From NCBI GenBank assembly GCA_018608625.1, contig JABAZC010000048.1, positions 1 to 46,809 on the forward strand: DNA of 46,809 nt, in the 5' to 3' direction. Below, piece by piece: positions 23,884-32,966 of this stretch. Made by a program: the position numbers and the translations under genes. The stretch's first letter is position 1; each line of letters begins with the position of its first letter. Source of the stretch: Flavobacteriaceae bacterium. GTDB taxonomy: Bacteria; Bacteroidota; Bacteroidia; Flavobacteriales; Flavobacteriaceae. Below the pieces are notes generated by a model. The model did no database searches, was not told where the DNA came from, and saw only the letters and a program-made list of their open reading frames with translations.

Positions 23884-24837
23884 ATGTCAGATGTGGCCTC
23901 TATAAAACTTCAGCTAGAAAAGTATCAGGCTTTAAAAAATGAAATTTCAAAAGTCATTGTTGGTCAAGACTATGTTATTGAGCAAATACTAATCTCAATA
24001 TTTTCTGGTGGACATTCCTTATTGGTCGGGGTTCCTGGTTTAGCTAAAACATTAATGGTAAATACCATTTCTAAAGCCCTTGGGTTAGATTTTAAACGTA
24101 TCCAGTTCACGCCTGACTTAATGCCAAGTGATATTCTTGGAAGTGAAATTTTAGATCACGATCGTCAATTTAAGTTTATTAAAGGTCCAATTTTTTGCAA
24201 TATACTACTTGCTGACGAAATCAATCGAACACCCCCAAAAACACAGTCAGCCTTATTAGAGGCGATGCAAGAAAGATCTGTGACTATAGCTGGACATCAT
24301 TACATGCTAGACACCCCTTATTTTGTTTTAGCAACCCAAAATCCGATCGAACAAGAAGGGACTTATCCTTTGCCTGAGGCCCAACTAGACCGTTTTATGT
24401 TTTCGATTAATTTAACATACCCAACTTTTGAAGAAGAGGTCCAAGTAGTCAAGCTAACAACTTCCACAGCCCAACCTCAAGTTGATGTTGTTTTTTCTGC
24501 AGAAGAAATTTTAAAATTTCAGAGTTTGATTAAGAAAATACCTGTAGCCGATAACGTAATTGATTACGCAGTTAAGCTAGTTGGAAAATCACGACCAGCC
24601 TCTAGTGAAGCAACTCCGTTAGTAAAGCAATATGTAGATTGGGGAGCAGGTCCTAGAGCGTCTCAAAACCTTATTCTAGCTGCCAAAACCTTTGCGGTAA
24701 TTAATAATAAATTATCACCTGATATTGAAGACGTTCAGTCAATAGCAAAAGGAATCTTAAGGCATAGAATTATTAAGAATTATAAGGCAGAATCAGATGG
24801 AGTTACTACAGAATCCATTATTGAAAGTTTATTTTAA
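23884..24837 (+). CDS. MoxR-family AAA+ ATPase
   Basis: I place the start at ATG 23884 (MSDVASIKLQLEKYQ, 317 residues), seven bases after the SurA-like stop. A longer frame from 23824 sits inside the previous gene. The Walker A is G-V-P-G-L-A-K-T (residues 49-56), Walker B is around ILLADEINRTPPKTQ, and the MoxR-specific segments ALLEAMQERSVTIAG, ATQNPIEQEGTYPLPEAQLDRF and GAGPRASQNL are all present. MoxR ATPases act as chaperones that help assemble or activate partner complexes, often with VWA-domain proteins. No such partner is adjacent here, so the client is unknown. Confidence 0.92.
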   Translation: MSDVASIKLQLEKYQALKNEISKVIVGQDYVIEQILISIFSGGHSLLVGVPGLAKTLMVNTISKALGLDFKRIQFTPDLMPSDILGSEILDHDRQFKFIKGPIFCNILLADEINRTPPKTQSALLEAMQERSVTIAGHHYMLDTPYFVLATQNPIEQEGTYPLPEAQLDRFMFSINLTYPTFEEEVQVVKLTTSTAQPQVDVVFSAEEILKFQSLIKKIPVADNVIDYAVKLVGKSRPASSEATPLVKQYVDWGAGPRASQNLILAAKTFAVINNKLSPDIEDVQSIAKGILRHRIIKNYKAESDGVTTESIIESLF

Positions 24838-24969
24838 TATAATTTCAGCTATAGTATCTTCTTTTTTTCCATTTTTTGATGACAATAGTTTGTTATTTTC
24901 TTGGTATTAATTTAATTTTATTAGGACGAGTATGTTAATCACTTTTTATTTCAATATAATTTTATTTAA

Positions 24970-24985
24970 TTCGTACTTTTACGAA
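24970..24985. repeat. Short inverted repeat upstream of aconitase
   Basis: TTCGTA-CTTT-TACGAA is a 6-bp inverted repeat 31 bases before the aconitase ATG and overlaps the place where its promoter should be. It may be an operator, but there is no second copy to support this. The rest of the 178-base gap between MoxR and aconitase shows no gene. Confidence 0.35.
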
Positions 24986-25015
24986 CGATTATAAAGAAAT
25001 AAAATTATTCAGAAT

Positions 25016-27283
25016 ATGGCTTTCGATATAAATATTATCAAAGAAGTGTACCGACAGATGCCGGGACGAATTAAAAAAGCACGTCAACTCGTTGGGCGCC
25101 CATTAACTTTATCAGAAAAAATACTATACAGTCACCTTTGGGATGACAACTCTTCAAAAGCGTTTGAACGTGGAAAAGACTATGTTGATTTTGCACCTGA
25201 TAGAATTGCTCTACAAGATGCAACAGCTCAAATGGCGTTATTACAGTTTATGCAAGCGGGTAAAAGTAAGGTAGCAGTACCTACCACTACACACTGTGAT
25301 CATTTAATTCAAGCAAAAAATGGAGCTGGAACTGATTTACAAAGTGCTTTAAACACGAGTAATGAAGTTTTTAACTTTTTAGAATCAGTCTCAAATAAAT
25401 ATGGTTTAGGATTTTGGAAACCAGGTGCTGGAATTATTCATCAAGTGGTCTTAGAAAATTATGCATTTCCTGGTGGAATGATGATAGGAACCGATTCCCA
25501 TACTGTTAATGCAGGAGGATTAGGAATGATTGCCATTGGAGTTGGGGGTGCAGACGCTGTAGATGTGATGGCCGGTATGGCTTGGGAGCTCAAATTCCCA
25601 AAATTGATCGGCGTTAAATTAACTGGAAGTCTTTCGGGATGGACTGCACCAAAAGATGTGATTTTAAAAGTAGCAGGAATTGTTTCTGCGAAAGGGGGAA
25701 CTGGAGCTGTTGTAGAATATTTTGGTGAAGGTGCCATCGGAATGTCCTGTACTGGAAAAGGAACCATTTGTAATATGGGAGCAGAAATAGGAGCAACCAC
25801 CTCTACTTTCGGATATGATGAATCGATGGAACGTTACTTACGTGCTACTGATAGAGCAGACGTTGCAGATGCTGCAAATACAGTAAAAGAACATTTAACT
25901 GGAGATACTGAAGTATATGCGAATCCAGAAAACTACTTTGATCAAGTAATTGAAATCAATTTATCAGAGTTAAGTCCTTTATTAAATGGTCCTTTTACGC
26001 CAGACTTATCTACAAAAGTTGGTTCAGACATGAATACTATTGCAAATGAAAATGAATGGCCTTTAAAAGTTGAATGGGGATTGATTGGATCTTGTACGAA
26101 TTCTTCATATGAAGATTTATCAAGGGCTGCTTCTATAGCTCAACAAGCTTTAGACAAAGGTTTAGGAATCAAAGCTGATTTTGGAATCAATCCAGGCTCC
26201 GAAAAAGTGCGTTATACAGCAGATAGAGACGGAATCTTAAGTGTTTTTGAACAATTGGATGCAAAGATATTTACAAATGCTTGTGGTCCTTGTATTGGGC
26301 AATGGGCACGATATGAAGATCCTAAGAATGCACCCAAAAACTCAATTATTCATTCTTTCAATAGGAACTTTGCAAAACGTGCAGATGGTAATCCAAACAC
26401 CCACGCCTTTGTAGCTTCACCAGAAATGGTTGCTGCAATTACCATTGCAGGACGTTTAGATTTTAATCCTATGACAGATACTCTCATCAATAATGAGGGT
26501 GAAAAAGTGATGTTAGATGAGCCAACAGGATGGGAATTACCTCCAAAAGGTTTTGAAGTAAAAGACGACGGATATCTTGCTCCAGAAGAAGATGGAAGTG
26601 GAATAGTCATCAATGTGAGTCCAGAATCTGACAGATTACAATTATTAACTCCTTTTGAGCCGATTGGTAATATAATTGATAGCGCTAAACTATTAATCAA
26701 AGCACACGGAAAATGTACTACTGATCATATTTCAATGGCCGGTCCTTGGCTACGTTTTAGAGGGCATTTAGATAATATTTCTAACAACTGTTTAATTGGT
26801 GCTGTAAATGCATACAATATGAAAACTAATTTTGTAAAAAATCAGTTAGATGGGGAGTATGATGCAGTTCCTTTAACAGCAAGAGCATATAAGGCAGCGA
26901 ATATAAAATCAATTGTAGTTGGAGATCATAATTATGGAGAAGGATCTTCTAGGGAGCACGCGGCTATGGAGCCTCGTCACCTAGGTGTTGCTGCTGTGAT
27001 CGTAAAGTCTTTTGCACGTATCCACGAAACTAACTTAAAAAAACAAGGAATGTTAGGGCTGACTTTTGCAACGGAATCAAATTACGATTTAATTCAAGAA
27101 GATGACACTTTTAATTTTATAGATCTAAATGAGTTTTCACCAGGAAAACCATTAACGATTGAAGTGATCCATGCTGACGGTTCTAAAGATTTAATTATTG
27201 CAAACCATACCTATAACGACTCTCAAATAGAGTGGTACAATGAAGGATCTGCATTAAATCTAATCAAGAAACAAAACGATTAA
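25016..27283 (+). CDS. Aconitate hydratase
   Basis: Interconverts citrate and isocitrate in the TCA cycle through a [4Fe-4S] cluster. At 755 residues it has the length and motifs of the mitochondrial-type aconitase common in Bacteroidota: [35 protein letters not shown] with the first cluster cysteine, [10 protein letters not shown] with the other two, and the swivel-domain segment [15 protein letters not shown] with the catalytic Ser-Arg. The gene stands alone, with a strong terminator after it. Confidence 0.97.
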   Translation: MAFDINIIKEVYRQMPGRIKKARQLVGRPLTLSEKILYSHLWDDNSSKAFERGKDYVDFAPDRIALQDATAQMALLQFMQAGKSKVAVPTTTHCDHLIQAKNGAGTDLQSALNTSNEVFNFLESVSNKYGLGFWKPGAGIIHQVVLENYAFPGGMMIGTDSHTVNAGGLGMIAIGVGGADAVDVMAGMAWELKFPKLIGVKLTGSLSGWTAPKDVILKVAGIVSAKGGTGAVVEYFGEGAIGMSCTGKGTICNMGAEIGATTSTFGYDESMERYLRATDRADVADAANTVKEHLTGDTEVYANPENYFDQVIEINLSELSPLLNGPFTPDLSTKVGSDMNTIANENEWPLKVEWGLIGSCTNSSYEDLSRAASIAQQALDKGLGIKADFGINPGSEKVRYTADRDGILSVFEQLDAKIFTNACGPCIGQWARYEDPKNAPKNSIIHSFNRNFAKRADGNPNTHAFVASPEMVAAITIAGRLDFNPMTDTLINNEGEKVMLDEPTGWELPPKGFEVKDDGYLAPEEDGSGIVINVSPESDRLQLLTPFEPIGNIIDSAKLLIKAHGKCTTDHISMAGPWLRFRGHLDNISNNCLIGAVNAYNMKTNFVKNQLDGEYDAVPLTARAYKAANIKSIVVGDHNYGEGSSREHAAMEPRHLGVAAVIVKSFARIHETNLKKQGMLGLTFATESNYDLIQEDDTFNFIDLNEFSPGKPLTIEVIHADGSKDLIIANHTYNDSQIEWYNEGSALNLIKKQND

Positions 27284-27306
27284 TTATAAATATCCTATTG
27301 TAAAAA

Positions 27307-27338
27307 AAAAGTGCCTGATATTTCAGGCGCTTTTTTTT
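27307..27338. terminator. Bidirectional terminator between aconitase and crtY
   Basis: AAAAGTGCCTGA (27307-27318) and TCAGGCGCTTTT (27323-27334) form a 12-bp stem with one G-T pair and a 4-base loop. It is flanked by A and T runs on both sides, so it can end transcription from aconitase (plus) and from the crt operon (minus). Confidence 0.9.
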
Positions 27339-27350
27339 AAAACCCAACGT

Positions 27351-28496
27351 TTAGAGGGTTTTAAAAAAAGCTTTTATAAAGGCTAAAGAAAGTAAGGACT
27401 TCATAATTTTTAATTCCTCAATAAGTGAAGACTCTTCGTCTAAAAATTTAAACATAGCTTCGATAGAATTTTTAGAGTAAAACTGTTCGAAAATCCATTC
27501 ACCTTTTTCATTTTCATCATTCAAAACTTTTAAAAATATCTTATCATAGAACTTATACTTACGTTTAAATAAGTTTTTTGAAGGATTGTTATTATTTTTT
27601 AAATTAGTAATTATTATTGCTACCTTTTTTTCTGAATGTTTAAAAGAATAGCCAGTAGACCCTTTAACCCAACCACCAGCCGTTCCAATTTTTGTTATGT
27701 TTTTTGTAGAATACGTTTCAAAAGGAAAATTTGTCATGGGGATGATTCCACTTTCCGTTTCAACAATAGTGTAGGTGTCTATTTTTAATATACTAGAAAT
27801 GTACTTTTTTATGTAGCTATCGTATGTGGCTTCATTAACAAGTGTAGGCGTGAAATATGTAAATTCTACAAGTGCTTTAGTACTGCTTAATGGCAAAACA
27901 TAAGTAAAAGTAGTTTTGTCACCATCCTTTAATCTATAGTCCATCATTGTAAATTGATCTGGACTGAAAACAGGAACTTTAGTTTCTATAATCCAACCTT
28001 TAAAATGCTGAATAATTTTAGTGAAGTTATCTGATTCTGAAAAATAATCTTCAGTAATTCTACTGTCAAAAACGTGTTTAGCATTGTAGAAGTTATTAGT
28101 GGTTATAACTTTGGGGTGTTTGGTTTTTTCTACGGTAAGTACGTCTTCTACAATAAAATCAAAGTTAGTTTTTTCTTTAAGTACATGTGTAACTTTAGTA
28201 TAGAAATCTAACGCTTGTATCGTTTTGTATTTGTAGGGAGCAAGCTCTATATTTAGTTCCATTTTACTGGAAAAAAACAAAGCTTTACTCCAAGTTTTAG
28301 AAACAATTGACTCCCATTTACCATTTCCTTTTTCCCAAAAACTCCAGGTTTTATCGTTTTGGGTTTTGTGAGATTTATCAATTAAAGCAATTTGCTTATC
28401 ATTAAAAAAAGAGTCTTTAGAAAGCGCTAATGCTAGCTGAAAACCAGCAAGGCCGTTACCAATTATAATATAATCATACTGCTTGCTGTGCGCCAT
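27351..28496 (-). CDS. crtY: Lycopene beta-cyclase, CrtY type
   Basis: Converts lycopene to beta-carotene by cyclising both ends. The 381-residue protein starts with the dinucleotide-binding pattern YDYIIIGNGLAGFQLALAL and has the cyclase segments DKTWSFWEKGNGKWESI, FTMMDYRLKDGD, ESGIIPMTNFP and GTAGGWVKGSTGYSF, all recognisable in flavobacterial CrtY. It is the last gene of the crt operon, starting 12 bases after the crtZ stop, and ends beside a bidirectional terminator. Confidence 0.93.
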   Translation of the reverse strand: MAHSKQYDYIIIGNGLAGFQLALALSKDSFFNDKQIALIDKSHKTQNDKTWSFWEKGNGKWESIVSKTWSKALFFSSKMELNIELAPYKYKTIQALDFYTKVTHVLKEKTNFDFIVEDVLTVEKTKHPKVITTNNFYNAKHVFDSRITEDYFSESDNFTKIIQHFKGWIIETKVPVFSPDQFTMMDYRLKDGDKTTFTYVLPLSSTKALVEFTYFTPTLVNEATYDSYIKKYISSILKIDTYTIVETESGIIPMTNFPFETYSTKNITKIGTAGGWVKGSTGYSFKHSEKKVAIIITNLKNNNNPSKNLFKRKYKFYDKIFLKVLNDENEKGEWIFEQFYSKNSIEAMFKFLDEESSLIEELKIMKSLLSLAFIKAFFKTL

Positions 28497-28508
28497 TTAT
28501 TTAGAGTA

Positions 28509-28958
28509 TTAACGCTTAAAATATTTAAAAGGAACAAATAACATTCCGTAACATTCACCATCTGCTTTTCCTAAGTGTTTGTGATGTATTTTATGGGCAC
28601 GTCTAAGTCCTTTGGCATACCAATTGTCTGCTTTTCTAAAGTACTTGAATCTTTGGTGAATAAATATATCATGAACTAAAAAGTATGTTGCTCCATAGGC
28701 CATAATCCCCAACCCTATAGGAAGCCCAGCCCAAAATCCTTGATAGCTCCAGAAGTAAAAACAAGTCATACTTACTACCGCGTAAAATATAAAAAAGGCA
28801 TCGTTACGTTCAAACCAATTCTTGTGGTCTTTGTGGTGATGGTCTTTATGTAGGCTCCATAGGAAGCCGTGCATAATGTATTTATGGGTAAACCATGCCA
28901 TAAACTCCATGGCTGAAAAAGTCCCTAAAAACACGAGTATCCAAAAAAATATATTCAT
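28509..28958 (-). CDS. crtZ: Beta-carotene hydroxylase, CrtZ type
   Basis: Adds hydroxyl groups to the ionone rings of beta-carotene, giving zeaxanthin. The 149-residue membrane protein has the di-iron histidine pattern of the fatty-acid-hydroxylase fold: FTHKYIMHG, then HKDHHHKDH, HDIFIHQRF and RAHKIHHKH, all separated by hydrophobic helices. The length is typical. It lies 11 bases after crtB and 12 before crtY in the operon. Confidence 0.95.
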   Translation of the reverse strand: MNIFFWILVFLGTFSAMEFMAWFTHKYIMHGFLWSLHKDHHHKDHKNWFERNDAFFIFYAVVSMTCFYFWSYQGFWAGLPIGLGIMAYGATYFLVHDIFIHQRFKYFRKADNWYAKGLRRAHKIHHKHLGKADGECYGMLFVPFKYFKR

Positions 28959-28969
28959 AGTAATAAGCG

Positions 28970-29809
28970 TTATAATAAATTGAGTTGGTATTTAACATAA
29001 CTACGGGTAAGTAGTTCTATTTTTTTATAATTTGGCACTCTAATTCGGGTGCTTTTAATTTCTAAAGCTGGAGTTGTTTTTAGTTTTTTAAGTAACTGGT
29101 TGTAGTAGCGATACGCCATAAAAACGCCGAATTTCGCTTCTAAAGGGAGTTGCTTTATCCCGCTTAAGCCTTCATTGAAATCTTTTTCAATATCATCAAT
29201 AATCGCTTTTTTTGAGTTTTCATCTAGGTTGTCTAAATCTGTATTTGGGAAATAAGTTCGGTTTAGTTCATCATGGTCTGCTTTTAAATCTCTTAAAAAA
29301 TTTACTTTTTGAAAAGCTGACCCTAATGCCATAGCGGTTTGTTTTAAGGTTTCATATTTAGCAGTATCTCCTTTTACAAAAACCTTTAAACACATAAGTC
29401 CAACGACATCGGCTGAGCCATAGATATAATTTTTATATTCTTCTTCAGTTGCGTATACAGTTTTGTGTAAATCTTGACGCATTGAATTCATGAATGCATC
29501 TACCATTTCCTTGTCGATCCCATATGTATAATAAGTTTGCTGAAATGAGTTAAGAATCGGGTTTAAGCTTATCCTGTTAGTTAATGCTGATTCTAGATCA
29601 GCTTCAAACTGTGTAAATAGTGTTTCCTTATTATAGTCGTGAAAAGAGTCTACGATTTCATCTGCAAGACGTACAAATCCATAAATGTTATAAATGTCCT
29701 GTCTTATTTTATTAGACAACATCTTAGTTGCCATAGAAAAAGAGGTGCTATATGTTTTTGTAACAATTTTGCTACAATCTTGAGAAACAGAATCAAAAAT
29801 TGATTTCAT
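28970..29809 (-). CDS. crtB: Phytoene synthase
   Basis: Joins two geranylgeranyl diphosphates into phytoene, the first carotenoid step. The 279-residue protein has the trans-isoprenyl synthase pattern: YSTSFSMATKMLS, then the aspartate-rich motif VRLADEIVDSF, and the second aspartate-rich region QKVNFLRDLKADHDELNRTYFP. Both metal-binding motifs are intact. It lies 45 bases downstream of crtI, the widest gap in the operon. Confidence 0.95.
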   Translation of the reverse strand: MKSIFDSVSQDCSKIVTKTYSTSFSMATKMLSNKIRQDIYNIYGFVRLADEIVDSFHDYNKETLFTQFEADLESALTNRISLNPILNSFQQTYYTYGIDKEMVDAFMNSMRQDLHKTVYATEEEYKNYIYGSADVVGLMCLKVFVKGDTAKYETLKQTAMALGSAFQKVNFLRDLKADHDELNRTYFPNTDLDNLDENSKKAIIDDIEKDFNEGLSGIKQLPLEAKFGVFMAYRYYNQLLKKLKTTPALEIKSTRIRVPNYKKIELLTRSYVKYQLNLL

Positions 29810-29854
29810 AATTTTAAAATTTAAATTTCAAATTCATAACTAAGTAGTTTGGCA

Positions 29855-31318
29855 TTACTTGAGCACCTTCATTATAAGTTCAGAAGTCAATTTTCCTGAA
29901 ATTAGAGAAGGTGGCACTCCTGGTCCAGGTACAGTTAGCTGTCCTGTAAAATATAAATTATCTACTTTGTAACTTTTTAATTTAGGTCTTAAAAATGCAG
30001 TTTGTAATAAAGTCATTGCCATTCCGTAGGCGTTACCTTTGTAAGAGTTGTATTCTGACTTGAAATCTTTAACACAAAATGATTCATTAAATATAATATT
30101 ATTTTGAATTGATTGTTCTGTTTTTTCTTCAAATCTTTTAAGAATTTCTCCTAGATAATGAGTTCTTAGTTCAGGGGTGTCTTCAATATTAGGTGCAATT
30201 GGTATTAGAATAAATAATGCATCACATCCATCTGGCGCCATTGAAGGGTCAGTTTTTGATGGAACGTTCGCATAAAATAAGGGATTACTCGGCCATTTGG
30301 GGTCATCATAAATTTCTTCAGCATGTTTTTCAAAATCAGCATCAAAAAATAAGTTATGGTGTTCTGTGTTTTTAAGTTTTTTATTAATTCCTATATAAAA
30401 TAATAAAGAGGAGGGAGCAAAAACTTTTTTATTCCAATACGCTTCAGAGTGTTGTCTGTATTTACTATCTAATAATGTTTCGGAATGGTGATAATCAGCT
30501 CCACTAAGCACAATGTCCGACTCTATAAAAACATTATTCGTTACCAATCCTTTTACACAATTATTTTCTACAACTATTTTTTCAATAGAATGATTCGTAT
30601 GTATGGACACCCCTAACTCAATTGCTAAAGATTCCATGCCTTTTATGACTTCATACATTCCACCTCTTGGATGCCATGTTCCAAGTCCGAAATCAGCAAA
30701 ATTCATAAAACTAAAAAAAGAAGGGGTTTTACTTGGTTTAGCTCCTAAAAAAAGTGATGGAAATTCGAGTGTTGATACTAGCTTGGGATTGCTAAATTTT
30801 TTCCTAACCTGTTGACTAATAGATTTAAAAAATTGATCTAAACGCACAACTGTGTCTTTTGAGACCAGCTCTAAGGGAGATACGCCTGGAGCGTTGTATA
30901 AAATTTTATTGACAGCAATACCATAATTATCTTGTGCTTTTTCAATAAACTTTTTAAGTTTAATCCCACTCCCTTTTTCAATTCGCTCAAATTCAGCACA
31001 TATTTTATCCATAGTGTCTCCTATGGTGATTATATCATCGTCAAAAAATATTTTATATGCGGGGTCTAATTTGTCAATTTTGTAGTAATCTGATGTTTTT
31101 TTTCCAAAGTCTGAAAAAAATCGATCAAATACGTCTGGCATCCAATACCATGACGGGCCGATATCAAAAGTAAACCCTTCTTTAATTAATCGTCTTGCAC
31201 GTCCGCCTACAGAGCTATTTTTCTCGTATATGGAAACCTGATGGCCTGCTTGTGCTAGATAACATGCAGCAGACAAGGAAGAAAATCCGGATCCAATTAT
31301 TTGTATACTCTTTTTCAT
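29855..31318 (-). CDS. crtI: Phytoene desaturase
   Basis: Carries out the successive desaturations of phytoene to lycopene with FAD. I place the start at ATG 31318 (MKKSIQIIGSGFSSLSAACY, 487 residues), where the FAD-binding G-S-G-F-S-S-L motif begins at once. A TTG-started extension to 31339 adds seven unsupported residues. Other motifs are VGGRARRLIKEGFTFDIGPSW and, near the C-terminus, LYFTGQLTVPGPGVPPSLIS. It is the first gene of the crtI-B-Z-Y operon. No MerR-type regulator, blh or rhodopsin gene is adjacent in this window. Confidence 0.95.
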   Translation of the reverse strand: MKKSIQIIGSGFSSLSAACYLAQAGHQVSIYEKNSSVGGRARRLIKEGFTFDIGPSWYWMPDVFDRFFSDFGKKTSDYYKIDKLDPAYKIFFDDDIITIGDTMDKICAEFERIEKGSGIKLKKFIEKAQDNYGIAVNKILYNAPGVSPLELVSKDTVVRLDQFFKSISQQVRKKFSNPKLVSTLEFPSLFLGAKPSKTPSFFSFMNFADFGLGTWHPRGGMYEVIKGMESLAIELGVSIHTNHSIEKIVVENNCVKGLVTNNVFIESDIVLSGADYHHSETLLDSKYRQHSEAYWNKKVFAPSSLLFYIGINKKLKNTEHHNLFFDADFEKHAEEIYDDPKWPSNPLFYANVPSKTDPSMAPDGCDALFILIPIAPNIEDTPELRTHYLGEILKRFEEKTEQSIQNNIIFNESFCVKDFKSEYNSYKGNAYGMAMTLLQTAFLRPKLKSYKVDNLYFTGQLTVPGPGVPPSLISGKLTSELIMKVLK

Positions 31319-31566
31319 ATAGTCTGTAAAAATAGGCAAAACACTATAGAGTTAGCTTTTGATGACCTTTTTTTGCAAATCTTTAACTAAATTGTTTTAG
31401 CAATTTTATAATATGATCTATTCTATTGCTCTAACTTATTCTCCATCAGGTTAGAATAAGCTTTAATTCCGAAAAAACTACACATAGCTTTATTTCAATA
31501 GAATTTTAGATTTTCTATCGACCCAATACTTACGTTAATAATAATATTTGAAAAAATATAAAGATG
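31319..31566. other. Non-coding region upstream of crtI with inverted repeats
   Basis: About 250 bases without a gene between crtI and tRNA-Leu. Within it are nested inverted repeats: TCTAAC (31430-31435) with GTTAGA (31450-31455), and CTTATTCT (31435-31442) with AGAATAAG (31453-31460). There is also CTAAA/TTTAG around a 4-base spacer (31387-31400). A near-match -7 element, AAGATTTG on the minus strand, lies downstream of this last repeat. These may be the crt promoter and an operator, but the match is weak. Confidence 0.4.
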
Positions 31567-31651
31567 TGCGCACGAGAAGACTCGAACTTCCACGGGAATA
31601 ATTCCCACTAGCCCCTCAAGCTAGCGCGTCTACCAATTCCGCCACGTGCGC
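31567..31651 (-). tRNA. tRNA-Leu (anticodon GAG)
   Basis: Read on the minus strand, the 85-base sequence has a 7-bp acceptor stem (GCGCACG with CGTGCGC), a D-arm containing GGAATTGGTAGACGC, an anticodon loop TTGAGGG giving GAG, and a long variable arm (TGGGAATTATTCCCG) as expected for leucine tRNA. The T-arm GTTCGAGTC is clear. CCA is not encoded. It lies downstream of tRNA-Lys on the same strand. Confidence 0.95.
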
Positions 31652-31671
31652 ATTATGAATGTTAAAGGTAT

Positions 31672-31703
31672 AAAAAAAGTTAAGAATAAACTTAACTTTT
31701 TTT
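31672..31703 (-). terminator. Hairpin between the two tRNA genes
   Basis: A perfect 13-bp inverted repeat (AAAAAAAGTTAAG, 31672-31684, and its complement at 31691-31703) with a 6-base loop. On the minus strand it ends in a T-run just after tRNA-Lys, so it likely ends or processes the tRNA-Lys transcript. Its stem is AT-rich, so termination may be partial. Confidence 0.65.
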
Positions 31704-31705
31704 AG

Positions 31706-31778
31706 TGACCTGGCTGGGGCTCGAACCCAGGACCCTCTCCTTAAAAGGGAGATGCTCTACCAACTGAGCTACCAGGTC
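31706..31778 (-). tRNA. tRNA-Lys (anticodon UUU)
   Basis: The 73-base minus-strand sequence folds as a standard tRNA: acceptor GACCTGG with CCAGGTC, D-arm GCTC...GAGC, anticodon stem TCTCC with GGAGA around loop CTTTTAA (anticodon TTT), and T-arm with GGTTCGAGCC. The discriminator base is A and CCA is not encoded. A good promoter lies directly upstream. Confidence 0.96.
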
Positions 31779-31801
31779 ATTTATTTACCTCAATGCGGCT
31801 G

Positions 31802-31831
31802 CAAATATAAAGTGTTTAATTAATAATACAA
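31802..31831 (-). promoter_or_regulatory. Promoter of tRNA-Lys
   Basis: On the minus strand, TTG (31831-31829) is followed after 19 bases by TATATTTG (31809-31802), a full Bacteroidota promoter match. The predicted start is about 15-20 bases before the tRNA 5' end at 31778. Confidence 0.75.
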
Positions 31832-31906
31832 TGCTTTTTTAAATTATTTTTTGTTTTTTTGTTCTGGCATAATATAGGAGCCTTATAATCAAATTTTTAT
31901 AGTTTT

Positions 31907-32425
31907 ATGATTGTTGTTTTGTTAGGGTATATGGGTTCTGGAAAGTCTACTATAGGTCGTTTATTGTCATTTAAACTTGGCTCAAAATTTCAAGATTTAG
32001 ACGATTATATAGAAGACGAACAAAAGTGTTCAGTCTCCGACTTATTTAAATCTAAAGGTGAGATATATTTTAGGAAGATCGAGGCAGTTGCTGTAAAAGA
32101 ATTATGTTCTATTAATAGCGACTTAGTGTTAGCTTTGGGAGGAGGGACTCCATGCTATTCAAACACAATGTCTTACTTAATCAGTCATCCTGGAGTCGTC
32201 ACAGTTATGCTAAAAACATCAATAGCTAATTTAACTGAGCGTTTGTTATTCGAAAAGTCTAAACGTCCATTGATTTCAGATTTAAAAAATGATGAAATTC
32301 CAGAATTTATAGCAAAACACCTATTTGAACGTTCAGCTTTTTATAACCAAGCTGAAATCAGTATTTGTACTGACACTATTAGTCAACAAGAAGTTGTCGA
32401 AAGTGTGATGGCAAAATTACTCTAA
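31907..32425 (+). CDS. aroK: Shikimate kinase
   Basis: Phosphorylates shikimate with ATP on the way to chorismate, which also feeds the trp operon at the left of this window. The 172-residue protein has the Walker A G-Y-M-G-S-G-K-S-T (residues 7-15), the substrate-binding DLDDYIE, the FRKIEAVAVKEL segment and LALGGGTPC. RPLISDL provides the lid arginine. Length is standard. Its 3' end overlaps the convergent phosphoribosyltransferase gene by nine bases, so the two transcripts are complementary at their ends. Confidence 0.95.
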   Translation: MIVVLLGYMGSGKSTIGRLLSFKLGSKFQDLDDYIEDEQKCSVSDLFKSKGEIYFRKIEAVAVKELCSINSDLVLALGGGTPCYSNTMSYLISHPGVVTVMLKTSIANLTERLLFEKSKRPLISDLKNDEIPEFIAKHLFERSAFYNQAEISICTDTISQQEVVESVMAKLL

Positions 32426-32920
32426 AACAATCTTTGAATTTCTCCCTTCAAATATCACAGAGACGTGTTCTTTAATTGAGGTCGATAAAGAAATCCCTTT
32501 AAAATCTGCTTTAACAGGGTACTTCTTATGATTACGATTTACGAGAACTGCCGTTTTAAATTGTTTTAATGGGACGTCTAGAAAATGTTTAACGCCATAA
32601 ATTAAGGTAGTTCCAGAATTTAATACATCGTCAACTAGCACTAGGGATTTACCACGGTATTCGTCTGGGGGAAGAGAGGTGGTTATTGGGTTTTCAGGGT
32701 TTTTCTTATCTATCTTAACCTTACACATTATAGGCACTATATCGCAAATGTCAATTAATGCTGTTTTTATTTTTTCAGCAAATAGATAACCATTTGAGTC
32801 AATACCAGCTATTACAACCTCTCTCTCTTCAACATTAGATTCATAAATTTGGTAAGCAATTCTTTTTGCTTTATGATTGATTTCTTCAAGATTTAAAATA
32901 CAATTTTCTGTTAGAGCCAT
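32417..32920 (-). CDS. PyrR-like phosphoribosyltransferase
   Basis: A 167-residue type I phosphoribosyltransferase. The PRPP-binding motif LVLVDDVLNSGTTL is intact, preceded by a typical hood region and followed by AVLVNRNHKKYPVKADF. The N-terminus (ILNLEEINHKAKRIAYQIYE) and overall pattern resemble PyrR/uracil phosphoribosyltransferase proteins of Bacteroidota. Whether it regulates pyrimidine genes or salvages a base cannot be told here, and no pyr operon is adjacent. It is convergent with aroK, with overlapping ends. A TATCTTTG -7 match lies 15 bases before its ATG. Confidence 0.83.
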   Translation of the reverse strand: MALTENCILNLEEINHKAKRIAYQIYESNVEEREVVIAGIDSNGYLFAEKIKTALIDICDIVPIMCKVKIDKKNPENPITTSLPPDEYRGKSLVLVDDVLNSGTTLIYGVKHFLDVPLKQFKTAVLVNRNHKKYPVKADFKGISLSTSIKEHVSVIFEGRNSKIVLE

Positions 32921-32966
32921 GCTATTGTTTTTTTCAAAGATAAAAAACGGTAATCAAATTATATGT

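Noticed and set aside
24970-24985. Zur box upstream of aconitase
   Set aside because: TTCGTA/TACGAA resembles half-sites of Zur boxes but the spacing is four bases instead of the 7-1-7 form; kept only as an inverted repeat.
25459-25800. Long minus-strand frame inside aconitase
   Set aside because: It is a shadow of the strongly supported aconitase gene; the composition (many Pro, Ile and Ser) is a by-product of the other strand.
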